Assembly (NCBI RefSeq): GCF_037975245.1
Contig: NC_092580.1
Span: forward strand, 19,022,501-19,086,500
Length of the DNA: 64,000 nucleotides
Source: Apostichopus japonicus
Taxonomy: Eukaryota > Echinodermata > Holothuroidea > Aspidochirotida > Stichopodidae
Direction of reading: 5' to 3'
Each line of letters starts with the position of its first letter. Positions within the stretch are counted from its first letter, which is position 1. Of this stretch, positions 24,987-39,000 are shown piece by piece. The position numbers were made by a program, and so were the translations under genes. The notes beneath the pieces are model-generated. The model was given only the letters and a program-made list of their open reading frames with translations. It searched no databases and was not told where the DNA came from.

Positions 24987-25074
24987 TTTACTAAAAATTT
25001 TACAACTTTATTAGTAAAGTCCTCATTGAGGGAGAGGACTTTACAAATAAAGTTGTACAGTTTTTAGTAAAAAT
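24987..25074. repeat. 88-bp inverted repeat
   Basis: Arms of about 38-40 bases (tttactaaaaattttacaac... and its near-complement ending tttttagtaaa) flank a short spacer around 25024-25033. The inner 23 bases pair with one mismatch. It could be a small MITE remnant, but no target-site duplication is evident. Confidence 0.8.
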
Positions 25075-25680
25075 TTATTAAAGTTGATGTATACCTCCCA
25101 CCTTTATTAAACCCTAAAGTTGAAATATGATATTTTTTTCTGTAGTTTATAAAGTCCAACTGAGAAACAGGGGTAATTTTAAGTCATGTAATACATTTAA
25201 TGGTCTGCATTAGGTTATACATAACGTTTGAATGTACTCCCATATTTATTTATTTCTTAGTTTACAGATTAACAGTTCAGTAGTCAAACCCAGACTTTTT
25301 GTTTTATTGTGCAAACCTGTCACATTGCAGTCAGTGTGTTCAAATTCTTTGTCATATTTATACCTACTTTGTTACCTTTTTATTAAACACAGTTGAAAAT
25401 ACTTCCGTTAACATACAGAAAGCCATTTTGTTTAGAAAGTATTTACTGTGCAAGTGGATTTGAGTTTTAGCTACGAGAACAGAGATGGTGTGTAAATGTT
25501 ATTATTTGGTGAAAAATTATAGCACGTAACACACATTAGAATTATTTTACAGCAATATTAATTCTAAAATTCCTGAATCTGTAACTGCACTTACATGTCT
25601 CCTCACTAATACAGCAACCCATTATCCACTTTAGCCTAGCTTGATCTGGTAATATCTCTCAACCCTCTGTCTTTTCACTC

Positions 25681-26047
25681 TGGTTTTCTCCGTTTCCTTT
25701 GAGTGGATCCTCTGTTGTAGTATCTATGTAAATTGTAGACAACTGGAAAAGACCTTTCAAGAGAAAAGGCCTATATTTTGGCCACAAAAAAGAACTATCA
25801 TTCTGGTTTTCTCCATTTTCTTTGAGTGGATCCCCTGTTGTAGTATTTATGTAAATTGTAGACAACAGGAAAAGACCTTTCAAGAGAAAAGGTCTAATTT
25901 TGGCCCCAAAAAAAGAGCTATCATTCTGGTTTTCTCCATTTTCTTTGAGTGGAACCTCTGTTGTAGTATCTATGTAAATTGTAGACAACAGGAAAAGACC
26001 TTTGCAAGAGAAAAGGCATAATATTTGGCCCCCCTAAAAAATGCTAT
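25681..26047. repeat. 123-bp tandem repeat, 3 copies
   Basis: Units start at 25681, 25804 and 25927 with tggttttctcc. Each contains gttgtagta, atgtaaattgtagacaac and ggaaaagaccttt. The 123-bp period is divisible by three, which explains a 109-residue repetitive open frame on the minus strand; I do not regard that as a gene. Confidence 0.95.
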
Positions 26048-27830
26048 CTGTTTATGTGCTAGATATTCCCCTTCTTGTAACAATGTCTGCAATATCTGAA
26101 CAGAGATGCAAACAGTCATATATGTCTGAACAATGCCATTTCTCTTTATCGCAAGCAAATGAATTACACCCAAAACAAGACTGAGTATTTATTAGAAAAA
26201 TAATGTCTTTGATTAATTGTGTTACAAAGTTTTCTTGTTTTTTTTTGTTTTTATTTACACAAAGCCTCCCAGCTGCTATGTCTAATGACATGTGGAGACT
26301 ATACTGGTATGTTGACTATTAAATGTCAAAATCTAACAAGCTAACCTAATGCTAGTTCACTTTTTAAAATCGACCTTGTTAACCCACAACTATATGTAGA
26401 AGTTTTATACAAGCAGTCTTGTTTATATATATAGAGTGCACCATGAACTTTTGCTAAATTCTTATTTTCATATCATGTACAAACATTTTTAACTGATTTT
26501 GAAATGAAGCTTTGACTAGTTTAATATTGTTATGGGGTATTAGTATCCAAAGTTTACCAAAGTTAACACAAAAGATTTTTCTTAATATAAGAAATCGCGA
26601 TAAGAAATCGCATTTGATTCAGATTAATATACTGAATTGAAACTGAAACGATAAAAGTAATATATCAATACTGGAATTAAGTGGCTGAAAGTTGTGAGCT
26701 GAAAAAGATCACGTGTTACCTTACTTGCTTGAAGTTTAAAAAAGCTTGGAAACTTATTTCTAATTTGTGTTGTTAAATTAAATTAATTTCCATTCAGTAT
26801 GGAGCGTCAGATGCTAAAAGGTGCAAAAGGAGAGATATTTTAACCAAAAGGTGGCCATGTTAGCTCGTCCTACTTTTCTAGTGTTCAACACTATATAGTG
26901 AACCAAGTACAAGTCTGTTGTAATGGATATTGTGAAATATCTTTGGAATAACATATCAATCACCCATCATTGCCCCTAATTCCACCCCATTAATAGTGAA
27001 TGGTCCCACCATATCTTGAATCCCTTCTCATCTTATCTTACAGACTGTTTACTAAACTTATATTTTCAACCCCTGCCCCCTGAAAGCAAAGAAGATTAAT
27101 GTCATATTTTGCCATAAGAATAGCCGATTATCTGTCTCTAAGTTTACTTTAATAAACTGTGCCTTTAACGTCACTTATATTCAACCTTAACTTCTTCTGA
27201 CAATATTCCTTGTTTTCCCTTTTGAGAAGTACTAAAATTGTTGCCATTTATCGCAACCAGGAAATGATACCTATCTTCTGTTTTTTTGTTTTTTTTTTCC
27301 CCGCCCACTCTGTGTTTACGTTTTTCGTAACTGATCGGTCATTTGTATCGGGGGCCTCTTCTTTTCCCCTTCAAGGTCTTCCAGTTCTATAAAATTATCT
27401 CCTTGTGGAAAAATATAGCTCTCGGATTCTGTTTTTTTAACACGATTCTGCCAACAACTTTGAATCTCCATCTCGTCGCATGTTTTACTTCATCATTTAA
27501 AGTAAAGCTGCCCTCTATTGAGTTAACTGAGTCGTCGTCGTCCTCTTGCCTCTCTCCATCCATCAGATTCAAATGTCAATTTCGTTTTCAGAGCAAACCT
27601 TTTACAGACTTCATTAGTGAAGGTCTGTTCGTCTGTGGGAATGTTTCTGTAATAGTTCCATGTCAATAACAGAAGCTTTCGATAACTGTTTGGTCGGACA
27701 TTTGCGGTAGGAATTTCCGATAGTCGTGTTTGTTAAATATATCATCATGTCAGGTAAGAATTAATTAGTTTTTTTGGTAGCATATTTCATGGTCCATTAA
27801 CTTCCATTCTGAGTTTTTTTATGAACACGG

Positions 27831-28163
27831 AGGAAAGAAAGATTGAGCTTAATGTTGGTAGCAGAAGGTGGGAGTAAATTTATTTGTTAAAATTTTGATA
27901 TGGTAAACACAATGTATTCAGTCTTCTGTAATGTATGTCTTTTGTCATCTCATATCGCAAAAGTTTACATTTACTCGTTTTATAGTGGCTTAACGTAGAG
28001 GATAGAAAGATTGAGCTTAATGTTGGTTAGCAGAAGGTGGGAGTAAATTTATCCATAAAAAGTTTGATATGGTAAACACAATGTATTCAGTCTTCAGTAA
28101 TATAAGTCTTTTGTCATTTCATTTAGCAAAAGTTTACGTTTACTCGTTTCATAGTGGCTTAAC
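27831..28163. repeat. 168-bp tandem duplication
   Basis: Two closely similar copies (27831-27994 and 27999-28163) share gattgagcttaatgttggt, agcagaaggtgggag and tactcgtttXatagtggctt (X is variable). This is a recent tandem duplication without coding potential. Confidence 0.93.
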
Positions 28164-31100
28164 ATTTTTTGCATCATATCATGAATTTTTTTTTCATATT
28201 GGTATATTTGTCACATATGACAGACAGAATTACACATTTTAAAAATGTACGAAATTAATGTTTTCTCCAATTTATTTTAACTAAAGCTTCACTAGCATAG
28301 GTATAATAAAACTGTATCATTGTGGGACTTTTAAGAATTGGACATTATTGAAAATTTCCCAACAGCCTGTTTGTTATGTTTCTTTTAATGTTTATGTTGT
28401 TTTTTCATTTACATAATTGATTAAACATTCATAGGTCATGCAGTCATAGGAAACCTAATCTCTAAAGGAATCGTATTTAATATGACTTTAAACATGTATC
28501 AAAAATACTTTCTATATATAACCCTAAAACACAATCATATATATGTAGTCCTGTTATTGACCCATATGCAATATATCATTGGTGATATGTGTTTTATTTA
28601 ATATTGTCACATGGTTAGGCTATTTTCCTTTTCTTTACATTAATTAGGATAAGGATTTGAACACAACTATCAATTTTGTCCCCTCATTCCTCTCCCCCCC
28701 CCCACCCATCCCATGATCTGCATCTGCAGTAGAATTATCAACCGTAAGCATGCTACTTGGCTTCTTCAATAACAGTGTAAACTTTAAACTCCATACAACA
28801 AAAGGAGATGTGGAAGAAGGGAAGGGGGGTGGGATTTAAAAATTCTCTGTAGAAACATGTTCTTAGTGGCTGTAAAACATATTAGAAAACGCGGACATAT
28901 TTAAATGTCACGTACCTAGAATTACAACTCACGTATGACCCAATTCAGGCTACTAGTAGTATAAGCATATTTTTCTAGTACACTTAATGTCAGCTTGCCA
29001 TTTAAACATTCTACATGATCATAAACAATAAATAGATGACATGACATTTTCAACATTAGGTTTGCTCTATTATAATTTAAAGGCACTTTATTGTCTGTGG
29101 CATCCTATTCTGAGTTGTAGTTATTTATACATGATGTATAGGTAGACCTAATTAATTTATCCATGGGCTACATATACCATTATATCAGTATAAATACCCT
29201 AGGGGATAAGTTCTTTGTGACATTTACTTCATATATTTCATAGACTTGTCATAACATATTCTGGAACCTATATTGCTTTCATCTTTTGCCAATTTAATAT
29301 AATTTCTATTTCCCCAGTGGTATGTGTATGCAGTTAATTTTTTGAATGTGTAACACAACAAAGGTAATACAGCAGAGGTCTGCAAACGTTTAGGCCCTAT
29401 GAACCAAGATCTTCCATGAGGGGCGAGCCATGACTCACCAGACCTCCCTCCTCCCCACCCCCATCACCATCCACCCTCCGAACTGATGCTCAAATTGCAT
29501 GAAAGCTAGCAGTGACTATGCATTTGATGTTAAGAAACTACAAAATTAATCCATCTCCTTTGGCAAGCTCTGAAAACTGTAGATAAATTGCACAAAAGTT
29601 GGGTAACATCCAGCGCTTCACCAAAATGTTTTCATGACCTGCTGTAGGATTGGGTCCCATAGTTTGGTGCGGAACATCATACTACATGATACTATATAAC
29701 TGACTGAAAGATACTCTAACTTGGTATACTGAAAATATATGCTACAATTGTGTGTTAACAGATCTACAGTGACATAAACCTATATACTTTGTCACTTTAA
29801 GTTTAGGAGTCAGTGATGGTGCATTAAGGAGTATTGAAATTGGAGGGGGAGGGGAGGGGGTGGTGGCTGTAACCATTACTGATGATTAGCCTGTGAGAGG
29901 GGGACCCATGTCCAATTCATATGAAGTAGCATTGGTATGCCTTAATTGCAATTTAGTGCTATCTCATTTTACATTATGGATAGGAAGGGGAAGGGAGCAG
30001 GAATTACCTCTCCTTGCCCCTTCCCTCTCCCCCACATACACTTCACTCAATTCCCACAATGACCTGAAAAACATTGTTTTACATGGATACTTGACATGTT
30101 TCAATGGGTCAGCTGTAGATATGAAGTTGCAATATCGTTTTAGCACAAAATTTAACTATAGGTTATTGTTTTTTCTGTGTGTTAATCACATAAAAGTATC
30201 CACTGTAGTGTTGAAATTAATGTGAATTGTGCACAATATCTCAAGTTCCAACTCTGAGTCACCTGGGTGTGAGGCTGCATGCTTTAATATTTGAAAAGCT
30301 CTTTTACTTCCAACATGTTTGACTTCAGAATAGCAGCAAGCATCAGTCAATACTTAGTTTAGTCTCTCATGGTATTGTACTTTCACCTTTCCGTTCTTGT
30401 GATTTTACAATATATTCTGAATGTCTTATAAATTAACCTTAAACTTGCTTTCTCTTAAAATTTTACCAAACTATAATGAATCGTTCGCACTTCTTGAGAT
30501 CTCAGGGAAATGATCAGAAATTCCATTTTAAATTTGTTCTTTATTTAATTTAGCAGGATGCGGTGGAGATCATTATCAGAATTTGTTGAGCATTGTAGAT
30601 TCCAGAATGTCTGTGTCATGTGTTCTGTGGCATTGTGAATTAAATTTAACACTCATACAAGCAGAAAAAAAGATGACTTCATATTTCTACCCTTCAAAAT
30701 AAAAAAATAATTTTTATGGTGAGATTGTAAAGAGTCAGGTAAAAAAATAAAAAGGCTTTAGTTTGAGAAGGTTTGAAAAATAAAGGGGGGAGAAAAAGGG
30801 TAAATATTGAATATTTATACTTTGACAAAGCCAGAGTGATCCCTTTTTGCAGAGATCAACGAAAATCCATGCTCAGAGTCAGCAGTAGGGAGCAGAAGAT
30901 CACTGCTGCAAGCTAGGATGATAAATCGAGTCGGATGGGAGTAGGTCTATTTTGAAACTATAGATATAGTTGCTCATAAAATTGAAGGAGAAAAATCAAA
31001 TTTAACCAAAAAAATCAGTTCCGGTAAATTTACATACAGGGAGCTAACAAAAGGCCTAGTTTAACAATTTTTTCGGAGGAAACAAAAATTACAGCTATAA

Positions 31101-32296
31101 GGTCATTCATTTGGTTTGCTATAAATTGTAAAATCTAGTTAGACAAAATTTGATCTGTAACTTTTATAGGTGTCAGGTAGAATAGGAAAAGCTTTTGGTT
31201 GGAAATATCTGGGTTTTCTTTTCTTTTCCAAACATTTGTATGCTTTAATCCTGTCTGTGTAAATACTTCAGTGCTGTTTAATGGGACATTTATTAGGTCA
31301 CCCCTACAGACATTTCATTGGAAATATAACCTCTTCTATCTTAAGACATAAGATATCTCGGTGCACTCAGCTTGTTGATACTAAATGTTGTGTACTCTGA
31401 AACCAACGTGTCCAAAAGGACTTTTTAAGGATTCTTCTTATCTCAACTTGAGGAATTGTGCATGTGGAGGGGGGGGGGGGGTATTGTAGCTTCTACTTAA
31501 AGGTAATTAGACTCTATAAGTTGTAACATGTTTTGTTTTTTGCTGTTTGGCTTTAAATCACACTTTGTTTATTTTATTGGGTCACCCTCTGGGACTCTGG
31601 GATATATAGGTCTGTTTTAGGGGTATTTTTTATTTATGGTGTCAAGACATGCAACACTTACAATAACAAGACAAAAATAATCCAACTTGTTTAGCTGAAA
31701 ATGCTATCTGTAAGTTCTGTTCATCTGATACTAGAGATACTGTCGATAAAGCAACTTATTTTTGTTGGTAGACCCTTGGTAGTATAAATCCAGTGTATAC
31801 ATCAAAGTGCAGGGGCAGTACCAGGATTTTAAAGAGGAGGGGATGTTGGCCCTGAGGTCAATGAAACTGACACCCATGAGAGGATTGGGGGTGATGGGGA
31901 ACCTTCCAGAGAAATTTTTCGACTTGAGATGGTGCATACAAGGTTTTGCTAATAAGTACTTTTAATTATTGTCCATGCACACAATGGCTATGCCTACTAC
32001 ATAACAGACAACTAAATAAACTGGCCAAGTTAATATATCGTGAAGTGTGCAAAATTCATCATTATATTATCATGTTTGCCTTCAGCACAAGTTACACATC
32101 TTCTATCGTTAAAATAGCTCCTGATTTATGTTGTCATTAATTTTTATAGTACATTAAAGTTTAGTTGTGTGTTGTTGATCATTTAAGATTGGGGACATAT
32201 GTTAATTAAGGTACAAACGTTCAAACGTATATAGTCCTGGCCCAAGAGAACCCTCCTTGTCTGTTAATTATTCATTGCAATAATTGCCATATTTGC

Positions 32297-32710
32297 AACA
32301 TTTAATACATTTATGGTTTTGAAGTCCCCCCACTAGTTATGTCTGTTTTTTCTGTTGATTAAATTTAACAATTGAGTACCATTTATTCTCCTTGTGTTCC
32401 TGATAACTAGGGTTGTACCCAAAGAGAAAATAAGAATCATCACAGATTATTGAATTTCTCTGCTAGTTTTCAGTTACTTTTGAGTTTCCTTTTTATGGTT
32501 CAAAACATTTCCATATCTTGAACATTTAATTCATTAATGGTTTTGAAGTTCTTCCACTTTTATGTCTGTTTGTTCTGTGGATTAAATATAAATAATTGAG
32601 TAGCTTTTATTCTCCTTGTGTTCCTGATAACTAAGGTTGTAAAACGAATAGAGAACCAGAATCGTCACAGAATATTGAATTTCTCTGCTAGTTTTCAGTT
32701 ACTTTGAGTA
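32297..32710. repeat. two-copy duplication, 224-bp period
   Basis: The copies begin with aacatttaat at 32297 and 32521. Both contain tggttttgaag, tctccttgtgttcctgataa and gaatttctctgctagttttc. They are diverged by scattered substitutions and small indels. Confidence 0.9.
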
Positions 32711-33625
32711 ACCCTTTCCCTGTTTTGTCTTTGCCCCCAAATTAGTAAAGTGACTAAACGTGTTCCTTGAGACGTTGTTTTTGCTACACAGATTTGTTGT
32801 TTCTCTCTGGTCATTGTGTTGTAAGATATTGTAGTGCCTAACTATGGATGGATGTGCACTGATTTTGTCACATAGCATGTTTGGAAACCTTGAAATCTTT
32901 GGGCAAAGTGTCACATAATTTCTCCATGGCAACCACCGGAATTGCATTCCCAGGTTGTAATTTTTTGCTATTCGGGAGGAACCAAAAGTACTACCACAGG
33001 CAACTGTGGCGTGTAGTCATATACTAAGTTCACAATGGAAATGTACAGATATGTGCCCCACAAATTAAACTACAGGAAGACTGCTATTGGATGGTTCATG
33101 GTTTGATTTGTGCCTTTATATATCGCTGCTTCAAGTATAATGAGTGCGATACAGACATTTGCTGGTATCTTTTGTTCTTTATTGTAATAAATTATCAGGT
33201 TTGTTGCAAATTTTGTTTGCAGTTCTCAATCAATGGAGAATGAAGAAATAGTTTCCTTTTGAAATTTTGAAGGCTGTGTCTGTTTGGCATTTTTTTCCAT
33301 TTTGTTTATTTTCATCAAGAATTCCAACTCTTGGTATGGCTTTGCTTTTCATTGGATTTGCTATTTACTATTAAGTCTATGCTGAAATAATGTTTTGGAT
33401 AGATACAGCTTTTGTGTGCAAGTAGGATTTCTATGTTCAGAAATGCTTGTATAAGTCTTTCCTTTGATAGATGATAACTTCTAGGTCCGATATTTGCTCG
33501 GAAATTCTTTCTTTTCGTATCATCATGGTGTCTCTGGTTTGACTTAATCCTTCTGGAATTGTAAATAATAGGGAGAAAAAACAAAATGTTTTTTTTTAAA
33601 ACTTAAAAATGGTTTTCTTTAAAAG

Positions 33626-34022
33626 GGAGCCCCCAGTTTTAACCACAGATTGTTACGAAGACGACTCTTCATCAGAGACTTCGACCCACCTCCCCGATAC
33701 GCCCTTACTGACTCCAGAGCAACGGTCCCCCATCTCCTCCCGGAGCCACAGTCCGTCTGCTCTGTCATCTGCAGCTAGGCCAGATGGGACGCCAACATCT
33801 CTGACAAATTCCAGTCTTCCAATGTTGGATGCAGAGAGCCTAGGCAGCAGCAGCATGGGTAGTCAGTTAAACTCACGGCATCATCATCATCATCGTCATC
33901 GTAGCGGCGATCATCCAGCTAACCAGAAGCCTTCTTTACTTAAATCTTGTGTGGGTAAGGAGTCTTCCACACCAGTATCAGAGAGGAAAACAGCTGTTGC
34001 CATGAAATTAGCACAAGCTCAG
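33626..34022 (+). CDS. Cav1: Cav1 exon: Ser-rich tail with His tract
   Basis: A 397-bp exon (phase 2 to 0) lies between tttctttaaaag and gtaaga. The acceptor was chosen because only it supplies the single base needed to complete AG|G and keep the frame open; alternatives at cccccag and accacag shift the frame. It encodes (R)EPPVLTTDCYEDDSSSET, then Ser/Pro/Thr-rich sequence, a histidine tract (RHHHHHRHR) and KTAVAMKLAQAQ. It is probably disordered, with no recognised domain. Confidence 0.9.
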
Positions 34023-35837
34023 GTAAGATTGACACCTCATTGTCGGCCAGAAGAGTCACTGTATGTAGTACAATAACAAATGATCGTACCGATCCAAAAA
34101 CAAGAACATGGCGGCAAAAAAAAGAGTAAACGATTGAAAAGTGACGATTTTAAGGGATATTTTAATGTACTATAGAAATGGTGGGTATGGTACACAATAT
34201 GTTTTCCCAGTAAGTCTTAAACTATTAATATCGACAGTTGAACACAATTATTTTAAATTTTGCTTTTTATTTGAAAGTTAAAACAAGGTAAGCTCGGTAA
34301 ATACTTACCTGCTTGTTTATCTTTATAGAACATCACCATAAATTAAACGTCAGATTTTGATTTCATTTTGTGATCCCATTGCTCAATCTGTTATCATTTT
34401 AATCCCTCCTTCAAAGAATTCCAGAAATTCCTAATGTTTTAATTATTTAACATAAATATTTTCAAAGCTGAACCCTATACTACTTTCGCTGCAGTCTGTC
34501 TGTTCGCTGTGTCTTATACGGTATCTTTTAGTTCTTCTCTCTTCCCATTTAGAAATTTATAGAAGCAATAATATCTCACACTTTACTCTCTTTTATTTAT
34601 TTATTTATATTTATTTATTTACACTTTTTAGTATAGTTGTTCCTTCAGTTTCCTCTCTATTTTACCCCTGTTCTTCTTCTGTTTGGACAGTTCTGTGGTT
34701 TGGTGGTCATTTTGCAATTTAAAGTTCAATGTCAGTGCACTCCTTTGATTTAAATGTTTTATTCCTAAATCCTTGTTTGAATTTTAATTTCAGAATTTTT
34801 CATTAATTTTTTTAAATTAGGATTTAGCAAACGTCGATGACTTTTTGCAGTAATCAGCAAATGAAGTTGATTTCATTTAGAAATGACATAAAGTTGGGTG
34901 TTTTTTCATTCAAAGAAGTTTGATTAATTGACTTGTCAAGCGTATAATGCTGCAGTTGAACTCAGGGATTTATTTGAGTAATGGTTGTTTATCAACTCGT
35001 GAAAGCAGACTGTGATATATTTGGCCATTACTGAAGAAACAGCTGTTTGCAGATTATAATACCACTTGATACTAAAGTCACATTATAGCTTCAAGTTTCA
35101 CTTGTCAAGTTTTTGCTTCAAAAAGTGAATAAAATAAAAAACAGGGGGGGGGGAGGGTGTGAGAGTTTGAAACAGTTTGGTCTATACATTTTATTGTAGA
35201 TACAGTGTCTGCATGGTCAGCAAAATTTGCATAATCAAATGGCATAATTATTTTTCTTCCACATTTGGTGCAAGAATAAAAGCAATACATAGCACAGTGT
35301 CATAAGTTGCTATGATAAAATGCAATGAAAGTTAAGAGTGTTACTCAGAAAGTTTGTTAAAGTTGCTGCAAATTGGCAGGCACATGTCGTACGCGGACAG
35401 TTGATTTCACATGTTCTTTCAACCCAAGCAGTATTTTGTACGTAATGTGGAGTATTAATATTCATATTTTTGATTGATCGGTACAATTAATTTTGTTTTA
35501 AGTTTGAGATTCAGACATTATTAATCAGTGTCAAATTCCCTTCTTTTCTGCTTTATAAAGTACTATTAAAAGTAAATCTACTTATATCTGCACCTAAAGA
35601 CAAATTTATTTCTAGCTTTGATATAATCTTAAATGCAGAATGCAATGTAAACGTTACACAAATGTTATAAAAATTGATAACATGTGGCTTAAAATCTGTC
35701 AGGAGCCATATTACCCAGTTCAAAGTAAACTATTATCCCGCCAATGTGAACAATCAGCAAAAAGGTCAGCATTTTTTATTAATCTTCATAATACCACCAT
35801 ATCTTGTGGCAAGTTATATCTTGACTACACAAATATA

Positions 35838-35915
<78 letters not shown>

Positions 35916-36059
35916 ATGTAAAGTTCAGTAATAGCAGTGCTCAATACAACTGGTGCAGAGCTGTATAGATATATGTATAGACACACTATTCCATCGCATT
36001 GCAACTCAGATATTCACACACGCATTGAGTTCTTTTCACTGCGGCAATCATCAGGCAAC

Positions 36060-36099
<40 letters not shown>
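35838..36099. repeat. two AT microsatellites
   Basis: (at)n tracts at 35838-35908 (with one tgtatgta interruption) and 36061-36099 flank about 150 bases of unique sequence. They generate spurious Ile-Tyr frames. Confidence 0.95.
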
Positions 36100-39000
36100 A
36101 AAGACCACACCTGATTAAGCAACAAAAATACTCTACCTGCAACATGATATCTATTATTTTGTGTTATTCTGTACCTTTTTCCACTTTTAAATGTCTTTTG
36201 CTTTTGTAACCTCAGTGTTACTCCAGGTTACTTCTACTACTTCTACTTTCAAGAAGGGTTTTTGAATTAAAACTTAAAAATTTCCTTCATTTCATGTTAT
36301 GACACATGTATTGATTCTCAATTGAATATTGTAAAAATGAGAAATTCTACCAAACTCCCTAATTCACCCTCCTCCTACTACATGTATTCGCAACAACTGA
36401 GAAAATGAGAGGGCAAGAGAGAGAGAAAAATATTAAAACCAACAATATTGAAGGGAAAAACAAGAAAACCGTCAAATTTAATCGGAATTTGTTTGCAAGT
36501 GAAATTTTATCTCAAGGTAATAACATCTGATAATTCTCGTTCTGTCGTAAAAGTCTTGAGGTATTTCCAATCAATATTTGAGAGGCAGCTTCTTCTTTTT
36601 TTGTCCACCTAATAAGAAATACAATTAAAATAAATTCTGTCATTTTTCTTTTTCACTATTGAGGCAAAGCGAAAATATACATAAAATTTTATATCCGTAA
36701 TCCCAAGGGTAAGAAATGTTATCACAACATTTAAAAATGTGAATAGATTTCTTGTCACTATAACAATTGTCATGTGACATAGCAGATGTATAAGGTTTCT
36801 TGATCGAATGCAGGCTTAGGGGGAAATAATGTGAGAGAGTTTCTGGTATGTAATTATAATCACATTCAGGGCCAAGTAGTTGTGGTGTTTTGTGTGTGAG
36901 TGTCTGTGTGTGTGTGTAATAGAGGTAGGCATATATATGAATATTATAAATTCACTAACCATAGGTTTTGAAGTTTGAGCTTGATGAGAAGTGCTAAAAC
37001 TTTACACTTTATCTCCAGATGGGTCCTAAGGCATTGTAATTATTTCAAAAAGTACAGGAATCTGGTTAAGTATCAGATATTAAAAGAATCTCAGTAAATT
37101 GAGATGTTTAAATGCTCTGAAGAGACATAACAGTAAAAACAAAAGGACTATTGTTTTGTTCGTAGATGATCTTCAATAACTTGGCGTTAATACATACTTA
37201 CTTATGTTTGTAGCAATCTCCAAGTGTGAAGCTGTGCGTTGTGTAGATGACAGGGTTGGAAAGTGGGTCGAATAGTGGCTGACCTGTTACCAAAACAATG
37301 AGGGGACATTAAACAGTGAAATCTTGTTTCATGAATGAAATAATATCAGAGGGGTAAACAAACTGTACAAAAACTGTAAACAAATTTCCAAGTTGCTATT
37401 ACATTACTGAACATATAGATACACTTTGATTTCATATTCACCATTTGGGGCAGTATGTTGTGTAAACAGTTATGTAAGATGATTAACTAGGCTACTATCA
37501 TGAATCCTGTTCCCCCCCCCCTTTCTCCCCTTTCTGTAAGATAAGAACAACATTATGATTAATATTTAATCCCTGATTTTTCCATGGATTTCTTTCGGTA
37601 CATTCAAGGTGCAGTCCCTTTTGCACAGTATATATAACTGACACACTGGTTAAGTGATTATTGTATGTACAGTTATAAAATATTCAGAGAAAAGAGTCAC
37701 TTTTACCTTGATATCTGAAGAAAAAAAAATGAAGGATGAAAAACAATATTATTTAAGAATAGTTTACCTTTGTATGAAACACTTCATCGATATCTGAAAG
37801 AATTTACGTCTGCCTTGAACAACCATAAGAAAACGGAAAAAAATTTAAAACAAGAAGTCCACGTTCACTTCAGATGATGTGGTCAAAATGTTGAGGGTGC
37901 AACATCACTTGCATTTGCTCACTTTACAGAGCTGGCAGGTATAGCTTTGCATTTTTGATAAAACTTTGCAGAAATATATAGGAATTAATTTAAGTCCAGA
38001 TTTTATAGATGGATGATGTGGAGGGCTGTGGAATAAGAATGATGAAATGAAGAAAATTACACAATTGATGATCATATCAAAACACTATCAAAGCAGCATT
38101 CTGAGGTTTAAAAATCACAAATGTCTGGTAGGTTTACCGAATCTACTGAGTAACACTTTAAATAAACTCAAACAAATTCTAGAACATGTACCCTGGGGTT
38201 TATTTGTAGATTATGAATGCAAAGTAGCAAGAAATTAATTGTTCAAAAAAAAGAAGAATTAATAGATATGTGATCCAGATTTTCCATTTGACTAAAGCAT
38301 AATTTAATTTTTATCATATTCTAGCTTTAGCCATAAAATGTGCTAGATAGTCAATTAATGGTCACTCATGTTTAAACTTTAACAAGCATTTACTGCTATC
38401 TTTATAGGATTTGTTGAATCTTCTCTTTGAAATTTCAAGTATCTATAATTATCTATAATTGAACCCTGAAGTCCTTTATATCTGAGAACAATTTGGAGGG
38501 TCAGAACCTTTAAGATTAAAACTACCTTTGAAAAACTCTTTAGCAGTTTCTTGGTATTGTTAAATTTGGTGGAAATACTGTATGCCTGCCACGAAGGAAA
38601 GTCCAGTTTCTAAGTTGGACTAAAAGCAACCTCCTGTAAAAGATCAGCTCTGTATTTGAATAAGCATTCACTGTAGCTCACAGGCTGCATTTATATGCTG
38701 AGTTCACCCATGGCTGAATGTTTGGTTGTGTAGGGGTGTAAATTAAATTACAGTAGCTTGCTGTCAAATCAAACTGAAGCAATGATTCACAGTTGTCAGA
38801 TAAAATTATCAAGTAGGTTTTTATCTCCTTATTCAGCTCAAATATCAACAATAATATCAGTAATGAAAATTTTCATTACTTGAACTCACACATTATAAGC
38901 TCTATCCCAATCTGCAGAAAAGTACAAACACCCTAAGGGTAAGCTTTGTTTTAATTAAGACTGGAGAAATTTACTCTGTGAATTTCTGTAAAATTGTTCT

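Larger units (their letters stand above)
22626..33625 (+). other. 11.0-kb Cav1 intron
   Basis: This intron contains an inverted repeat (24987-25074), a 123-bp triplication (25681-26047), a 168-bp duplication (27831-28163) and a 224-bp-period duplication (32297-32710). It also has G or C runs near 28690, 29850 and 31470. Two similar stretches near 24505-24690 and 31805-31930 share ccaggattttaaa and a later tggtgc, so they may be copies of one dispersed element. A CG-richer patch at about 27280-27720 has short open frames on both strands but no recognisable protein. Elsewhere I see nothing. Confidence 0.8.

Noticed and set aside
25659-25988. 109-codon minus-strand repetitive frame
   Set aside because: It is explained by the 123-bp tandem triplication; no start or splice support and no known domain.
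27343-27669. Open frames on both strands in a CG-richer intronic patch, including an acidic minus-strand stretch (MDGERQEDDDDSVNSIEG)
   Set aside because: No splice partners with matching phase were found, and no family is recognised. It may be an exon remnant, but I could not support it.
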